64,000 bases of DNA from Rhizobium sp. CG5 (GTDB lineage: Bacteria > Pseudomonadota > Alphaproteobacteria > Rhizobiales > Rhizobiaceae). The stretch spans positions 186,001 through 250,000 of the forward strand of contig NZ_JABAEF010000008.1 in assembly GCF_023701945.1 (NCBI RefSeq), given 5' to 3'. Each line of letters opens with the position of its first letter. Positions within the stretch are counted from its first letter, which is position 1. The notes beneath the pieces are model-generated. The model saw only the letters and a program-made list of their open reading frames with translations, was not told where the DNA came from and made no database searches. Made by a program: the position numbers and the translations under genes. Shown here piece by piece: positions 34,359 through 42,877 of the stretch.

Positions 34359-36821
34359 CTACGCTGCCTGCTGGCAGGACTGGAGATCGTAGGCGGTAAA
34401 TCTTGGCTCCACGCCGCCCGGCATCGCGGCCGACGGCGTGAACAGGATGCGGCGGCTTTCACCGGCCGTGAGATCAAAGGCATTGTCGGAAAACCGACCC
34501 GGCACATCGCTGTTGATCATCACGAACAGGGCGAGGCCGGTCGCGCTGACGGTCAGCTCATAGCCGCTGCTGCTGAGCGGCGCTGCCGTGATCGTCAGGC
34601 CGGAGGGTTGCAGCTCCAGCGCCTTGTAGGTGCCGTGCACGTAATGGCCCTCGCCGCTCATGCCGTTGGAGGCGATAAAGCTCCAGACGATCAGTTGGCC
34701 CGGTTTGATCTCTGCTGTGTCCAGCGTCATCAGCGTGCCGGCGCGATCGGCTTCGCAGACATCGTTGGCGGTCTTCATGGGCACGCGCACACCGTCCAGG
34801 GTGAGCGCATAGAGGTTCATGTCGATGGTCAGCGGCTCGGCCGTATCGTTGACCATGGAAAAGGCGATCGACCGGCCGTCCTGCGCGGGAATGGCGGCAA
34901 CCGCGACCGGCTGGAAGAAACGGCGCGCCATAAAATGCATCGCCTTCCAGCCGCCGCCATAGTCGAGGCTTGCCCAGGAGGCGACCGGCCAGGTGTCGTT
35001 GAGCTGCCAGTAGAGCGTGCCCATGCAATGGGGTTTCAGCGAGCGCCAGAAATCCACCGCCGTCTTGATGGCCAGGCCCTGCTGGATCTGGCTCAGATAG
35101 ACGAAATTGGCAAAGTCCCGGGGAAAGCGGAAATAGCGGAACATGGTGCCGGCGATGCGCTCGTTGCCGCCGGCATTCTTCTGATGCAGTTCGATCACCG
35201 GCGAGGCGATGTTCATGTCCTTTGCCGCCGCAAAACTCTCGATCACCGGCAGGGACGTGTAGGACTGGAAGCCGAATTCCGAGCAGAAGCGCGGCCGGAC
35301 GGTCCGGTAATTGTCAAAGCTCTTGTTCTCGTGCCAGACCGACCAGTAATGCATGTCGCCCGAACCATCGGCATGCCAGGCATCGCCGTAGTCGAGATAG
35401 CCGGACGCCGGACTCGACGGCCACCACAGGGCCTCGGGCGCCGCCTTCTTCAGCCCCTGCTCGATCACCTGGTTCAGGCGGTCGTAGGCGACCAGATAGC
35501 GGTCGCGGTTGTCGCGCGATGGCTTGAACCAGTTGAGCGCGCCGACCAGTTCGTTGTCGCCGCACCACAGCGCGATCGAGGCATGGGACGACAGCCGTTT
35601 AACCTGATAGTCGACCTCGGCTGCGACATTCTCCAGGAAATCCTCGCTGCAGGGATAGAGATTGCAGGCAAACATGAAGTCCTGCCAGACCAGAAGACCG
35701 AGCCGGTCGCAGAGATCGTAGAAATGGTCCTGCTCGTAGAAGCCGCCGCCCCAGACGCGGATCATGTTCATGTTCGCATCGACCGCCGAGCGCAGCAGGT
35801 CCTCGGTCTTTTCCGGACTGGTGCGCGAGAACAGGGCGTCGGCCGGGATCCAGTTGGCGCCGCGGCAAAAAATTTCGCGGCCGTTGATGCGGAAAGCGAA
35901 ACGATTGCCGGCCGCGTCCTTGTCGGTCAGCAGTTCCACGGTTCTGAAGCCGATCTGGCGGTGGGCGGTCTCGCCGGGGATGTCGACCTCAAGCGCAGAA
36001 AGTGCCTGCTCGCCGCTGCCGGCCGGCCACCAGAGCCTGGGGCTGTCGATGTGGAAGACGTGGTTGACCACCGTCTCGCCGGCACCGATGCCGCAGTCGA
36101 GCCTGAGCCGTTCGCCATCGAGGCCGAAATGCACCGGCACGATGGCCGGGTCTTCGGAATAAAGCGTCAGCGCCACATGCAGATCGACGCTGCCGTCGCC
36201 ATGATGGACCTGGCGGGTGACCAGATGCTCGATGCGGGCCGGGTCGAGCTTCTTCAGGGCAACGGTGCCGTAAAGACCGAGCGGTGCCAGGGCAATATTC
36301 CAGTCCCAGCCGAAATGGCATTGCGGCTTGCGCAGCATGTTGCCATTGGGGATCGGCGAGTTGTCGGTGGAATACGGCACGTAGAACGGCTGGCGGGCCT
36401 GGCGCTCGGCACCGGCGGTTATGCTCGAATGGATGTGGATGCGAATGGTATTGTCGCCCGGCTGCAGGGCCGAGGAGACATCGGGCCGGTAGCGGCGGAA
36501 ACAATTGTCGGCCGACAGAACCGGGATATCGTTGACGAAGACGACCGCGACCGTGTCGAGATAGTCGATATCGAGATACCAGCCGGTTTCCAGGTCGCTG
36601 AGCGTGAAGGTCCGCTCCAGGATCCAGTCGCGCTTTGCCACCCATTGCCCGTCGATCTCGTTGCGACCCTGATACGGGTCCTCGATGATACCGGCCGCCT
36701 GCAGCGCCGAATGCACGTCGCCCGGCACCCGCATGTCCGTGGCATGCTCGCCGTCCGCCGAACGCAGCTGCCAGGTGCCGGAAAGATCGATGGTCTTGGG
36801 TGTAGCAATTATCATGGTCAT
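34359..36821 (-). CDS. GH2 beta-mannosidase
   Basis: An 820-residue cytoplasmic glycoside hydrolase. The layout is GH2: jelly-roll sugar-binding domain (about 15-190), Ig-like domain (about 195-300), TIM barrel (about 305-600), and C-terminal beta domains. The acid/base is Glu424 in WCGDNE, the nucleophile is Glu515 in FCSEFGFQS, and IFCRGANWIPADAL is the family marker of beta-mannosidases. It should cut beta-1,4-mannosyl ends of imported oligosaccharides. Two ATGs two codons apart leave the start uncertain by two residues. Confidence 0.92.
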   Translation of the reverse strand: MTMIIATPKTIDLSGTWQLRSADGEHATDMRVPGDVHSALQAAGIIEDPYQGRNEIDGQWVAKRDWILERTFTLSDLETGWYLDIDYLDTVAVVFVNDIPVLSADNCFRRYRPDVSSALQPGDNTIRIHIHSSITAGAERQARQPFYVPYSTDNSPIPNGNMLRKPQCHFGWDWNIALAPLGLYGTVALKKLDPARIEHLVTRQVHHGDGSVDLHVALTLYSEDPAIVPVHFGLDGERLRLDCGIGAGETVVNHVFHIDSPRLWWPAGSGEQALSALEVDIPGETAHRQIGFRTVELLTDKDAAGNRFAFRINGREIFCRGANWIPADALFSRTSPEKTEDLLRSAVDANMNMIRVWGGGFYEQDHFYDLCDRLGLLVWQDFMFACNLYPCSEDFLENVAAEVDYQVKRLSSHASIALWCGDNELVGALNWFKPSRDNRDRYLVAYDRLNQVIEQGLKKAAPEALWWPSSPASGYLDYGDAWHADGSGDMHYWSVWHENKSFDNYRTVRPRFCSEFGFQSYTSLPVIESFAAAKDMNIASPVIELHQKNAGGNERIAGTMFRYFRFPRDFANFVYLSQIQQGLAIKTAVDFWRSLKPHCMGTLYWQLNDTWPVASWASLDYGGGWKAMHFMARRFFQPVAVAAIPAQDGRSIAFSMVNDTAEPLTIDMNLYALTLDGVRVPMKTANDVCEADRAGTLMTLDTAEIKPGQLIVWSFIASNGMSGEGHYVHGTYKALELQPSGLTITAAPLSSSGYELTVSATGLALFVMINSDVPGRFSDNAFDLTAGESRRILFTPSAAMPGGVEPRFTAYDLQSCQQAA

Positions 36822-36879
36822 CTCAATTTCGGGTCGTCGGCCCATTCCAATTTTCGCGGTCACAAGGGCCGCTGTCGCA

Positions 36880-36994
36880 TGCCCCTCATCCGCCTGCCGG
36901 CACCTTCTCCCCGTTCACGGGGAGAAGGGACAAGAGGCACCACCCCGGCCGTCCCCTCTCCCCGCTTGCGGGGAGAGGGTCAGGGTGAGGGGCA
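36880..36994. repeat. Rhizobial palindromic repeat, copy C
   Basis: The third copy, with TGCCCCTCATCC at one end, a CTTCTCCCCG/CGGGGAGAAG hairpin, and a diverged other end (GGGTGAGGGGCA). It lies between the ABC ATPase and beta-mannosidase genes. Confidence 0.8.
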
Positions 36995-37006
36995 GGTTAC
37001 GCCGTC

Positions 37007-38098
37007 TCAGATCCGCTCCTCGGTTGCCGCGTCGAACAGCGAGGCGACCGACATGTCGAAGCTGAGGCGCACCGAGGCGCCCGGCGCGAAGCGGCGGGTG
37101 CCGCCGATGCGCACCGACATGATATGCCCGGCATGTTTCAGCCAGAGCAGGTTGTCGGCGCCCATCGGTTCCTCGATATCGACGACGGCGCTATGGATCT
37201 CGGCACCGGCCGGGATGTCGTCGTCGACCTTGATATGCTCGGGCCGGACGCCGAGGGTGACCTTGCGGCCCGCCGTCAAGGGCTCACCGGCGTCATAGCC
37301 GGCCAGCGAGAAGGTGACGCGGCCGGTCTCGAACACGATCGCGCCGTTGCGCTCGACCAGTTCGCCCTGCAGGAAATTCATCGAGGGCGAGCCGATGAAG
37401 CCGGCGACGAACAGATTGGTCGGGCGATTGTAGATCACCATGGGATCGTCAAGCTGCTGGATGACGCCGCTCTTCATGATGGCGATGCGGTCGGCCAGCG
37501 TCAGCGCCTCGATCTGGTCATGGGTGACGTAGATCATCGTATTCTTCAGCGAGTGATGCAGCCGCTTGATCTCGACGCGCAGTTCCGAGCGCAGCTTGGC
37601 GTCGAGGTTGGACAGCGGTTCGTCGAACAGGAAGACATCGACATCGCGCACCAGGGCACGGCCGATGGCAACGCGCTGGCGCTGACCGCCGGACAATTCG
37701 CCCGGCTTGCGATTGAGCAGCGCCTCGATCTGCAGGATTTCGGCGGCGCGGGCCACCTTCTCCTTGATCTTGTCGGCCGGCACTTTCGCAACGCGCAGGC
37801 CGAAGGACAGGTTTTTCTCCACCGTCATCTGCGGATAGAGCGCATAGGACTGGAACACCATGCCGATGCCGCGGTCCTTGGGCTCTTCCCAGGTGACGTT
37901 CTTGTCCTTGATGAAGATCTGCCCTTCGGTCGGCTCGAGCAGGCCGGCGATGCAGTTGAGCAGGGTCGACTTGCCGCAGCCGGACGAGCCGAGCAGCACC
38001 AGGAATTCGCCATCCTTGATGTCGAGGTTGAGGGTTTTCAGCACGGTGACGGCACCGAAGCTGAGCGAGAGATCCTTGATCGATACACTGATGGACAT
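37007..38098 (-). CDS. Carbohydrate ABC importer ATPase (UgpC/MalK type)
   Basis: A 363-residue cytoplasmic ATPase. Walker A is GSSGCGKST, the signature LSGGQRQRVAIGRAL, Walker B VFLFDEPLSNLDAKLR, and the H-loop VTHDQIEAL. A C-terminal TOBE/MalK-like domain (about 235-363) is present. It drives the two permeases encoded just upstream. It sits three bases after the second permease gene, so the importer genes form one transcript. Confidence 0.93.
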   Translation of the reverse strand: MSISVSIKDLSLSFGAVTVLKTLNLDIKDGEFLVLLGSSGCGKSTLLNCIAGLLEPTEGQIFIKDKNVTWEEPKDRGIGMVFQSYALYPQMTVEKNLSFGLRVAKVPADKIKEKVARAAEILQIEALLNRKPGELSGGQRQRVAIGRALVRDVDVFLFDEPLSNLDAKLRSELRVEIKRLHHSLKNTMIYVTHDQIEALTLADRIAIMKSGVIQQLDDPMVIYNRPTNLFVAGFIGSPSMNFLQGELVERNGAIVFETGRVTFSLAGYDAGEPLTAGRKVTLGVRPEHIKVDDDIPAGAEIHSAVVDIEEPMGADNLLWLKHAGHIMSVRIGGTRRFAPGASVRLSFDMSVASLFDAATEERI

Positions 38099-38101
38099 GG
38101 C

Positions 38102-39037
38102 TTAACCCTTGACTGCGCCGGCAGCGATGCCGCGGACGAACAGACGGCCGGAAACAAAATAGACGATGAGCGGAACGGCGCCGGTCAGCAGCGTCGCTGC
38201 CATGTTGACGTTGTATTCCTTCACGCCCTGGACCGAGTTGACGATATTGTTGAGCTGCACCGTCATCGGGTAATATTCAGGCCGGGTGAAGACGACGCCG
38301 AACAGGAAGTCGTTCCAGATGCCGGTGATCTGCAGGATCATCGCGACGACGAAGATCGGCAGCGACATCGGCACCATGATCTGCAGGAAAATCTGCCAGA
38401 AGCCCGCCCCGTCGATACGGGCCGCCTTGAACAGCTCTTCCGGCAGCGACACGAAGTAATTGCGGAACAGCAGCGTCAGGATCGGCATGCCGAAGATCGA
38501 ATGCACGATGATCAGGCCGGTCAGCGATCCATAGAGCCCGACTTCGCGCAGCACGATGACGATCGGGTAGATCATCACCTGATAGGGGATGAAGGCGCCG
38601 ATGATCAAAATGGTGAAGAAGATCTCCGCTCCCTTGAAGCGCCAGTTGGCCAGCGCATAGCCGTTCACCGAGGCAATGGCGATCGACGCGATGGTGGAGG
38701 GAATGGTGATGCGCACCGAATTCCAGAAACCGCGCGACAGGCCGTCGCAATTCAGACCCGTGCAGGCCTCGCTCCAGGCCTTCACCCAGGGTTCGAAGAC
38801 GATTTCCACCGGCGGCGAGAAGATGTTGCCGAGCCGGATTTCCGGCATGCCCTTCAGCGAGGTCACGACCATCACATAGAGCGGCAGCAGATAATAGGCG
38901 GCCGCCACGAACAGCGTGCCGTAGAGCATGATGTTGCGGGGCGAGAATGTCGGCTTCGGCTTCTTGCCGCGAGGACCGTCCGCCATACGCGCGCTGCGCC
39001 CGGCAGCCATGGTGTTGTCAGCGATAGTGTCAGCCAC
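38102..39037 (-). CDS. Carbohydrate ABC permease (MalG type)
   Basis: A 311-residue inner-membrane protein with six helices. The EAA loop is visible as EELFKAARIDGAGFWQIFLQIMVPM, the site that contacts the ATPase. Before the first helix there is a hydrophilic N-terminus of about 35 residues. The GTG start is chosen because GGAGG lies eight bases upstream; it overlaps the end of the partner permease gene by eight bases. Confidence 0.92.
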   Translation of the reverse strand: MADTIADNTMAAGRSARMADGPRGKKPKPTFSPRNIMLYGTLFVAAAYYLLPLYVMVVTSLKGMPEIRLGNIFSPPVEIVFEPWVKAWSEACTGLNCDGLSRGFWNSVRITIPSTIASIAIASVNGYALANWRFKGAEIFFTILIIGAFIPYQVMIYPIVIVLREVGLYGSLTGLIIVHSIFGMPILTLLFRNYFVSLPEELFKAARIDGAGFWQIFLQIMVPMSLPIFVVAMILQITGIWNDFLFGVVFTRPEYYPMTVQLNNIVNSVQGVKEYNVNMAATLLTGAVPLIVYFVSGRLFVRGIAAGAVKG

Positions 39038-39935
39038 GTTTGCGTCCTCCGCCAAATTCCAGATAGGCCCAGGGCACGATGATGATGGCGACCGTCAGCA
39101 GCATCATGGTGGAGGCCGCAAAGCCCTGGCCAAGGTTCTGCGCCTGAAACATGTAATCGTAGACATATTTGGCCGGCACTTCCGAGGCGATGCCCGGACC
39201 GCCGGAGGTCTGCGCGACCACAAGGTCGTAGACCCGGACGATGCCGCTGGCGATGATCACCAGCGTGGTGATGAAGACCGGGCGCATCATCGGGATGATG
39301 ATGAAGATATAGGTTCGCCACATCGGGATGCCGTCGATGCGCGAGGCCTTCCAGATATCCTCGTCGATGCCGCGCAGGCCGGCCAGCATCAGGCACATGA
39401 CCAGCCCGGTGCCCTGCCAGAGGGCCGCGATCAGGATGCCATAGATGACGATGTCGGAATTGTAGAGCGGATCGAAGGCAAAGCTCGTCCAGCCCAGCGA
39501 CCGCACCACGGATTGCACGCCAAATTCCGGATTGAGGATCCATTGCCAGACCAGGCCGGTGACGATGAAGGACAAGGCAAAGGGATAGAGAAAGATGGTG
39601 CGGAAGGTGTTTTCGAAGCGGATCTTCTGGTCCATCAGGGCCGCCAGCACGAAGCCGATGAGCAGGCTGAACACCAGCGAGAAAAGCCCGTAGATCGCCA
39701 GGTTCTGGATCGACATGACCCAGCGGGGTGCCGCCCAGAGACGCTCGTACTGATCAAGCCCGGCAAAGGATAGGCGCGGCAGGAGCTTGGAATTGGTGAA
39801 GGAATAGAACACCGTCCATAAGGTGCCGCCCAGAAAGATGACGACGGAGGTGATGATCATCGGGATGGAGGCAATCTTGGAATTCAGATTGCGCAGCCAT
39901 TGGTTTGGCCGGCCGGCGCGCGCTTGGCCCGTCAT
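39030..39935 (-). CDS. Carbohydrate ABC permease (MalF type)
   Basis: A 301-residue permease with six membrane helices and the EAA loop segment DEDIWKASRIDGIPMWRTYIFIIIPMM. It forms the channel heterodimer with the MalG-type partner. AGGAGG eight bases upstream fixes the ATG. The preceding hairpin between it and the binding-protein gene may lower its expression relative to that protein. Confidence 0.92.
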   Translation of the reverse strand: MTGQARAGRPNQWLRNLNSKIASIPMIITSVVIFLGGTLWTVFYSFTNSKLLPRLSFAGLDQYERLWAAPRWVMSIQNLAIYGLFSLVFSLLIGFVLAALMDQKIRFENTFRTIFLYPFALSFIVTGLVWQWILNPEFGVQSVVRSLGWTSFAFDPLYNSDIVIYGILIAALWQGTGLVMCLMLAGLRGIDEDIWKASRIDGIPMWRTYIFIIIPMMRPVFITTLVIIASGIVRVYDLVVAQTSGGPGIASEVPAKYVYDYMFQAQNLGQGFAASTMMLLTVAIIIVPWAYLEFGGGRKRG

Positions 39936-40064
39936 GGGTTGGTCCTCCTGGCTCACAACGACTTTGCTGATGGTGGCGACAGGTCAGCACACCGCGGCAC
40001 GCTCTGCGAGCGATGGCGACGACCTGCCCGAGCCGGTCCCAGCGAAAGTGTTTCGGGTTCGATA

Positions 40065-40089
40065 GCCGGCCCCGCCATGCGGGACCGGC
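40065..40089 (-). terminator. Intercistronic hairpin between binding-protein and permease genes
   Basis: GCCGGTCCCGC pairs with GCGGGGCCGGC (one G-U) around a three-base loop, just after the binding-protein stop on the minus strand. No T-run, so it probably protects the upstream mRNA or partially terminates. Confidence 0.55.
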
Positions 40090-40114
40090 CTTTCAAGACA
40101 ACGAACCTTTACGT

Positions 40115-41350
40115 TCAGTCGGCGGCGGCAATGATGGCGGTGAAGCGCTTCTGCGCGTCGTCCGGCGTCATCGTGGCCGTGGCAAAGAACTCCGAGAAAA
40201 GATCCTCGAGCTGCTTCTGGGTGTCGGCCGATACCAGCTGGTCGGTGCTGATGATGACATTGCCCTTGGCCAGGATATCAAGGCCCTTCTTCATGCAGTC
40301 GTTTGCCGTGGCCAGATCGACGTCGCCGCGAACCGGCAGCGAACCCTTCTTCAGGTTGAAGGCAACTTGCGTCTTGGCGCTGACCAGGGTGGAGGCGAGA
40401 ACCTCCTGGGCCTTGGACTTCTCCTCGTCCTTCAGGACCGGGAAGTAGAACGCGTCGCCACCCGTGGTGATGATCTCGTTGACGCCCAGACCGGGAAGGC
40501 AGGTATAGTCTTTGCCCGCCACCTGGCCGGCCAGCTGGAATTCACCCTGTGCCCAGTCGCCCATGATCTGGCCGCCGGCCTTGCCGGTGATGACCATGTT
40601 GGTCGCCTGGTTCCAGTCCTGGACATTGCTGCCCTTGGACATGCGACGGGCATCGTCGGCGGCCTTGAAGACCTTGCCGATTTCAGGACCGCCCGCCATT
40701 TCGGTATCCTTGTCCTGGTAGACCTTGAGATAGGCGTCCTTGCCGCCGATCGCGATCATCAAGACGCTGAAAGCACCGGTGGCCTGCCAGGGCTGGCTGC
40801 CGATGGCGAGCGGCTGGATGCCGGCCTTTTCGAGCGCCGGAGCGGCTGCGACGAACTCATCCCAGTTCTTCGGGACTTCGACGCCAGCGGTCTTGAAGGC
40901 CGCATTGGACAGCCACAGCCACTGCCAGGAATGGATGTTGACGGGGGCGCAATAGATCTTGCCGTCGATGGTGCAGGAGTCCAGCAGGCTGAGCGGACGA
41001 ATGAACTCCTTCCACTTTTCCTTCTCCGCGACATCCGTCAGGTCGCGCATCAGGCCGGACTCGGCCAGTTCCTCGGCCTGGCGGCCGTGATTGAACTGGG
41101 TGGCGGCCATCGGGTCGCCGCCGGTGATGCGGCTGACCATGATCGGCCGGGCTGTCCCGCCCGATCCGGCGATGGCGCCATCGATCCATTTGTTGCCGGT
41201 GGCATCGAATGCCTTGGCGAGTTCAGCGACCGCGGCCGCCTCCCCGCCCGATGTCCACCAATGGGTTACCTCCAGGTCGGCGGCATGGGCCGCCCCGAAA
41301 GGCAATACGACGCTTGCGGCTAAAGCTACCGCTACGCTACGAAAATTCAT
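40115..41350 (-). CDS. Carbohydrate ABC transporter substrate-binding protein
   Basis: A 411-residue periplasmic binding protein. A signal peptide ends at AAHA (residues 1-23), and the mature N-terminus DLEVTHWWTSGGEAAAV is typical of the family that includes glucose/mannose and glucoside binders. Two Cys pairs are plausible (DSCTIDGKIYC; YTCLPG with NDCMKKG). It should capture the sugar or oligosaccharide for the two permeases. First gene of the operon, divergent from the LacI gene. Confidence 0.93.
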   Translation of the reverse strand: MNFRSVAVALAASVVLPFGAAHAADLEVTHWWTSGGEAAAVAELAKAFDATGNKWIDGAIAGSGGTARPIMVSRITGGDPMAATQFNHGRQAEELAESGLMRDLTDVAEKEKWKEFIRPLSLLDSCTIDGKIYCAPVNIHSWQWLWLSNAAFKTAGVEVPKNWDEFVAAAPALEKAGIQPLAIGSQPWQATGAFSVLMIAIGGKDAYLKVYQDKDTEMAGGPEIGKVFKAADDARRMSKGSNVQDWNQATNMVITGKAGGQIMGDWAQGEFQLAGQVAGKDYTCLPGLGVNEIITTGGDAFYFPVLKDEEKSKAQEVLASTLVSAKTQVAFNLKKGSLPVRGDVDLATANDCMKKGLDILAKGNVIISTDQLVSADTQKQLEDLFSEFFATATMTPDDAQKRFTAIIAAAD

Positions 41351-41798
41351 GAGTCTCCTCCCTCACTGAAACGTTGCCGTAAAAACCTAGTCGAATCATT
41401 TTCGCGGCGCAACCACTCGGCGCGATTTTTTTCTGACTGACCTTTTATACCCGCCATGATTGTTTTTCGCGATCTGCCTCACATACTGCGGATGCGACTG
41501 TTTTTGCGCTGCCGCATCGATTTTAAGAGTTGAAATCGCTTCGTTAAAGCCATTTAACGGCTGAATCGTCGTCATGAGAACAAAAACGGCATCTCGCGGC
41601 TGCACAACAACCTCGTCCCGTCCTTGCGACTCAACCTACGGTGTGATGCAGGCGTGTATGCGAAAAAAATGCTCGACAAAATTACTGTATCGTTACAGAT
41701 TTGGTCTTTCCGGCAGTGACCCGAAAGGCAGCCGCACCCGTTTGCAGCAGGGGCCATGGCAACTATAGTGACAATTTGCAGGCAGTGACGGGGTAGGC
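41351..41798. other. 448-base divergent regulatory region of the oligosaccharide locus
   Basis: No gene is supported. It is AT-richer than its surroundings and separates the LacI gene from the importer operon. A LacI-type palindrome is at 41685-41698. AACGTT within TGAAACGTTGCC (about 41366-41377) near the importer start is another CpG-centred palindrome. Confidence 0.6.
41685..41698. promoter_or_regulatory. Candidate LacI-family operator
   Basis: CTGTATCGTTACAG matches its own complement at 12 of 14 positions and has the central CpG usual for LacI-family sites. It is 101 bases upstream of the LacI gene and about 335 from the importer genes. Confidence 0.45.
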
Positions 41799-42842
41799 AT
41801 GAAACAGGAATTCGAGGGTGACAAGGCCGGCATCGAGGCGACGTCACGGGAGCGGCCAACGCTCAAGACCATCGCTTTCATGACGGGGCTCGGCATTACC
41901 ACCGTCTCGCGCGCCCTGAAGGATGCCCCCGATATCGGCGCGGAAACCAAGCAGCGGGTGCGCATGGTGGCCCGGCAACTGGGCTACCAGCCGAACCGCG
42001 CCGGCGTGCGCCTCCGGACCGGCAAGACCAATGTCATCGCGCTCGTGCTCAGCGTCGATGAAGAGGTCATGGGGCTGACCTCCAACCTGGTGTTCGGCAT
42101 TTCGGAAGTGCTCAACAGCACGTCCTATCATCTGGTCGTGACGCCCCATTCCAACAGCCGCGACCCGATGGTGCCGATCCGCTACATTCTCGATACCGGC
42201 TCCGCCGACGGCGTGATCATCTCGCGCATGGAGCCGAACGATCCGCGCGTGCGGCTCTTGACCGAGCGGCACATGCCCTTTGCCACCCATGGCCGCACCG
42301 ATATGGGGATCGTCCACCCCTTTCACGATTTCGACAACGAGCGCTTTGGACGCGAGGCAGTGGAGCGGCTGGCGGCCAAGGGCTGTCAGCGCATTGCCAT
42401 CCTGATGCCGCCACCGCAGCTGACCTTCTGGTCCCATACGCGGGCCGGCTATCTCGCCGGGCTGAAGTCAACGGGATGTGAAGAGGTCGCCATCCCTGCG
42501 GTCAACATCGACTCGCGGCTGGCGGCTATCCGCGATGCGGTGGAACAGGTGATGCAGGGGCCAGATGCGCCGGACGGCTTCATCTCCTGCAGCGGCAATT
42601 CCACGATCGCGGTGATGGCCGGTATCGAGGCGGCAGGAAAGGCGATCGGCAAAGATGTCGAGCTGGTCTCGAAACAGAACAGCGGCATCCTCAACTGGAT
42701 CCGGCCGGAGATCATCACCATGAACGAAGATATCCGGACCGCCGGACGGGAACTGGCCAAGGCGGTGATCGGCCAGATCGATGGTGCCGGCCCGCTGACG
42801 CTGCAAAGCATCAGCGAACCGAGTTGGACGACAATGGCCTGA
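41799..42842 (+). CDS. LacI-family transcriptional regulator
   Basis: A 347-residue regulator. The helix-turn-helix is at about residues 20-45 ([23 protein letters not shown]), and the hinge helix region [23 protein letters not shown] follows. The remaining part is a periplasmic-binding-protein-like effector domain. It is divergent from the ABC importer operon and likely controls it in response to the imported sugar. A 20-residue hydrophilic extension precedes the HTH. GGGGTAGG lies upstream of the ATG. Confidence 0.92.
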   Translation: MKQEFEGDKAGIEATSRERPTLKTIAFMTGLGITTVSRALKDAPDIGAETKQRVRMVARQLGYQPNRAGVRLRTGKTNVIALVLSVDEEVMGLTSNLVFGISEVLNSTSYHLVVTPHSNSRDPMVPIRYILDTGSADGVIISRMEPNDPRVRLLTERHMPFATHGRTDMGIVHPFHDFDNERFGREAVERLAAKGCQRIAILMPPPQLTFWSHTRAGYLAGLKSTGCEEVAIPAVNIDSRLAAIRDAVEQVMQGPDAPDGFISCSGNSTIAVMAGIEAAGKAIGKDVELVSKQNSGILNWIRPEIITMNEDIRTAGRELAKAVIGQIDGAGPLTLQSISEPSWTTMA

Positions 42843-42877
42843 GGGCCAAACCGGGAAACTGAGGCCCGGTGCGGGGT

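Noticed and set aside
31005..36994. CRISPR-like array or insertion sequence
   Set aside because: The three repeats are kilobases apart, contain no spacer pattern, no transposase and no target duplications that I could see.
34338..37298. A 986-codon frame on the plus strand
   Set aside because: It runs antisense to the GH2 beta-mannosidase gene, which has all catalytic motifs. High GC leaves few stop codons in the complementary frames; the translation has no family signature.
37124..39082. A 652-codon plus-strand frame over the sugar importer genes
   Set aside because: Shadow of the ATPase and permease genes; no recognisable domain or ribosome site.
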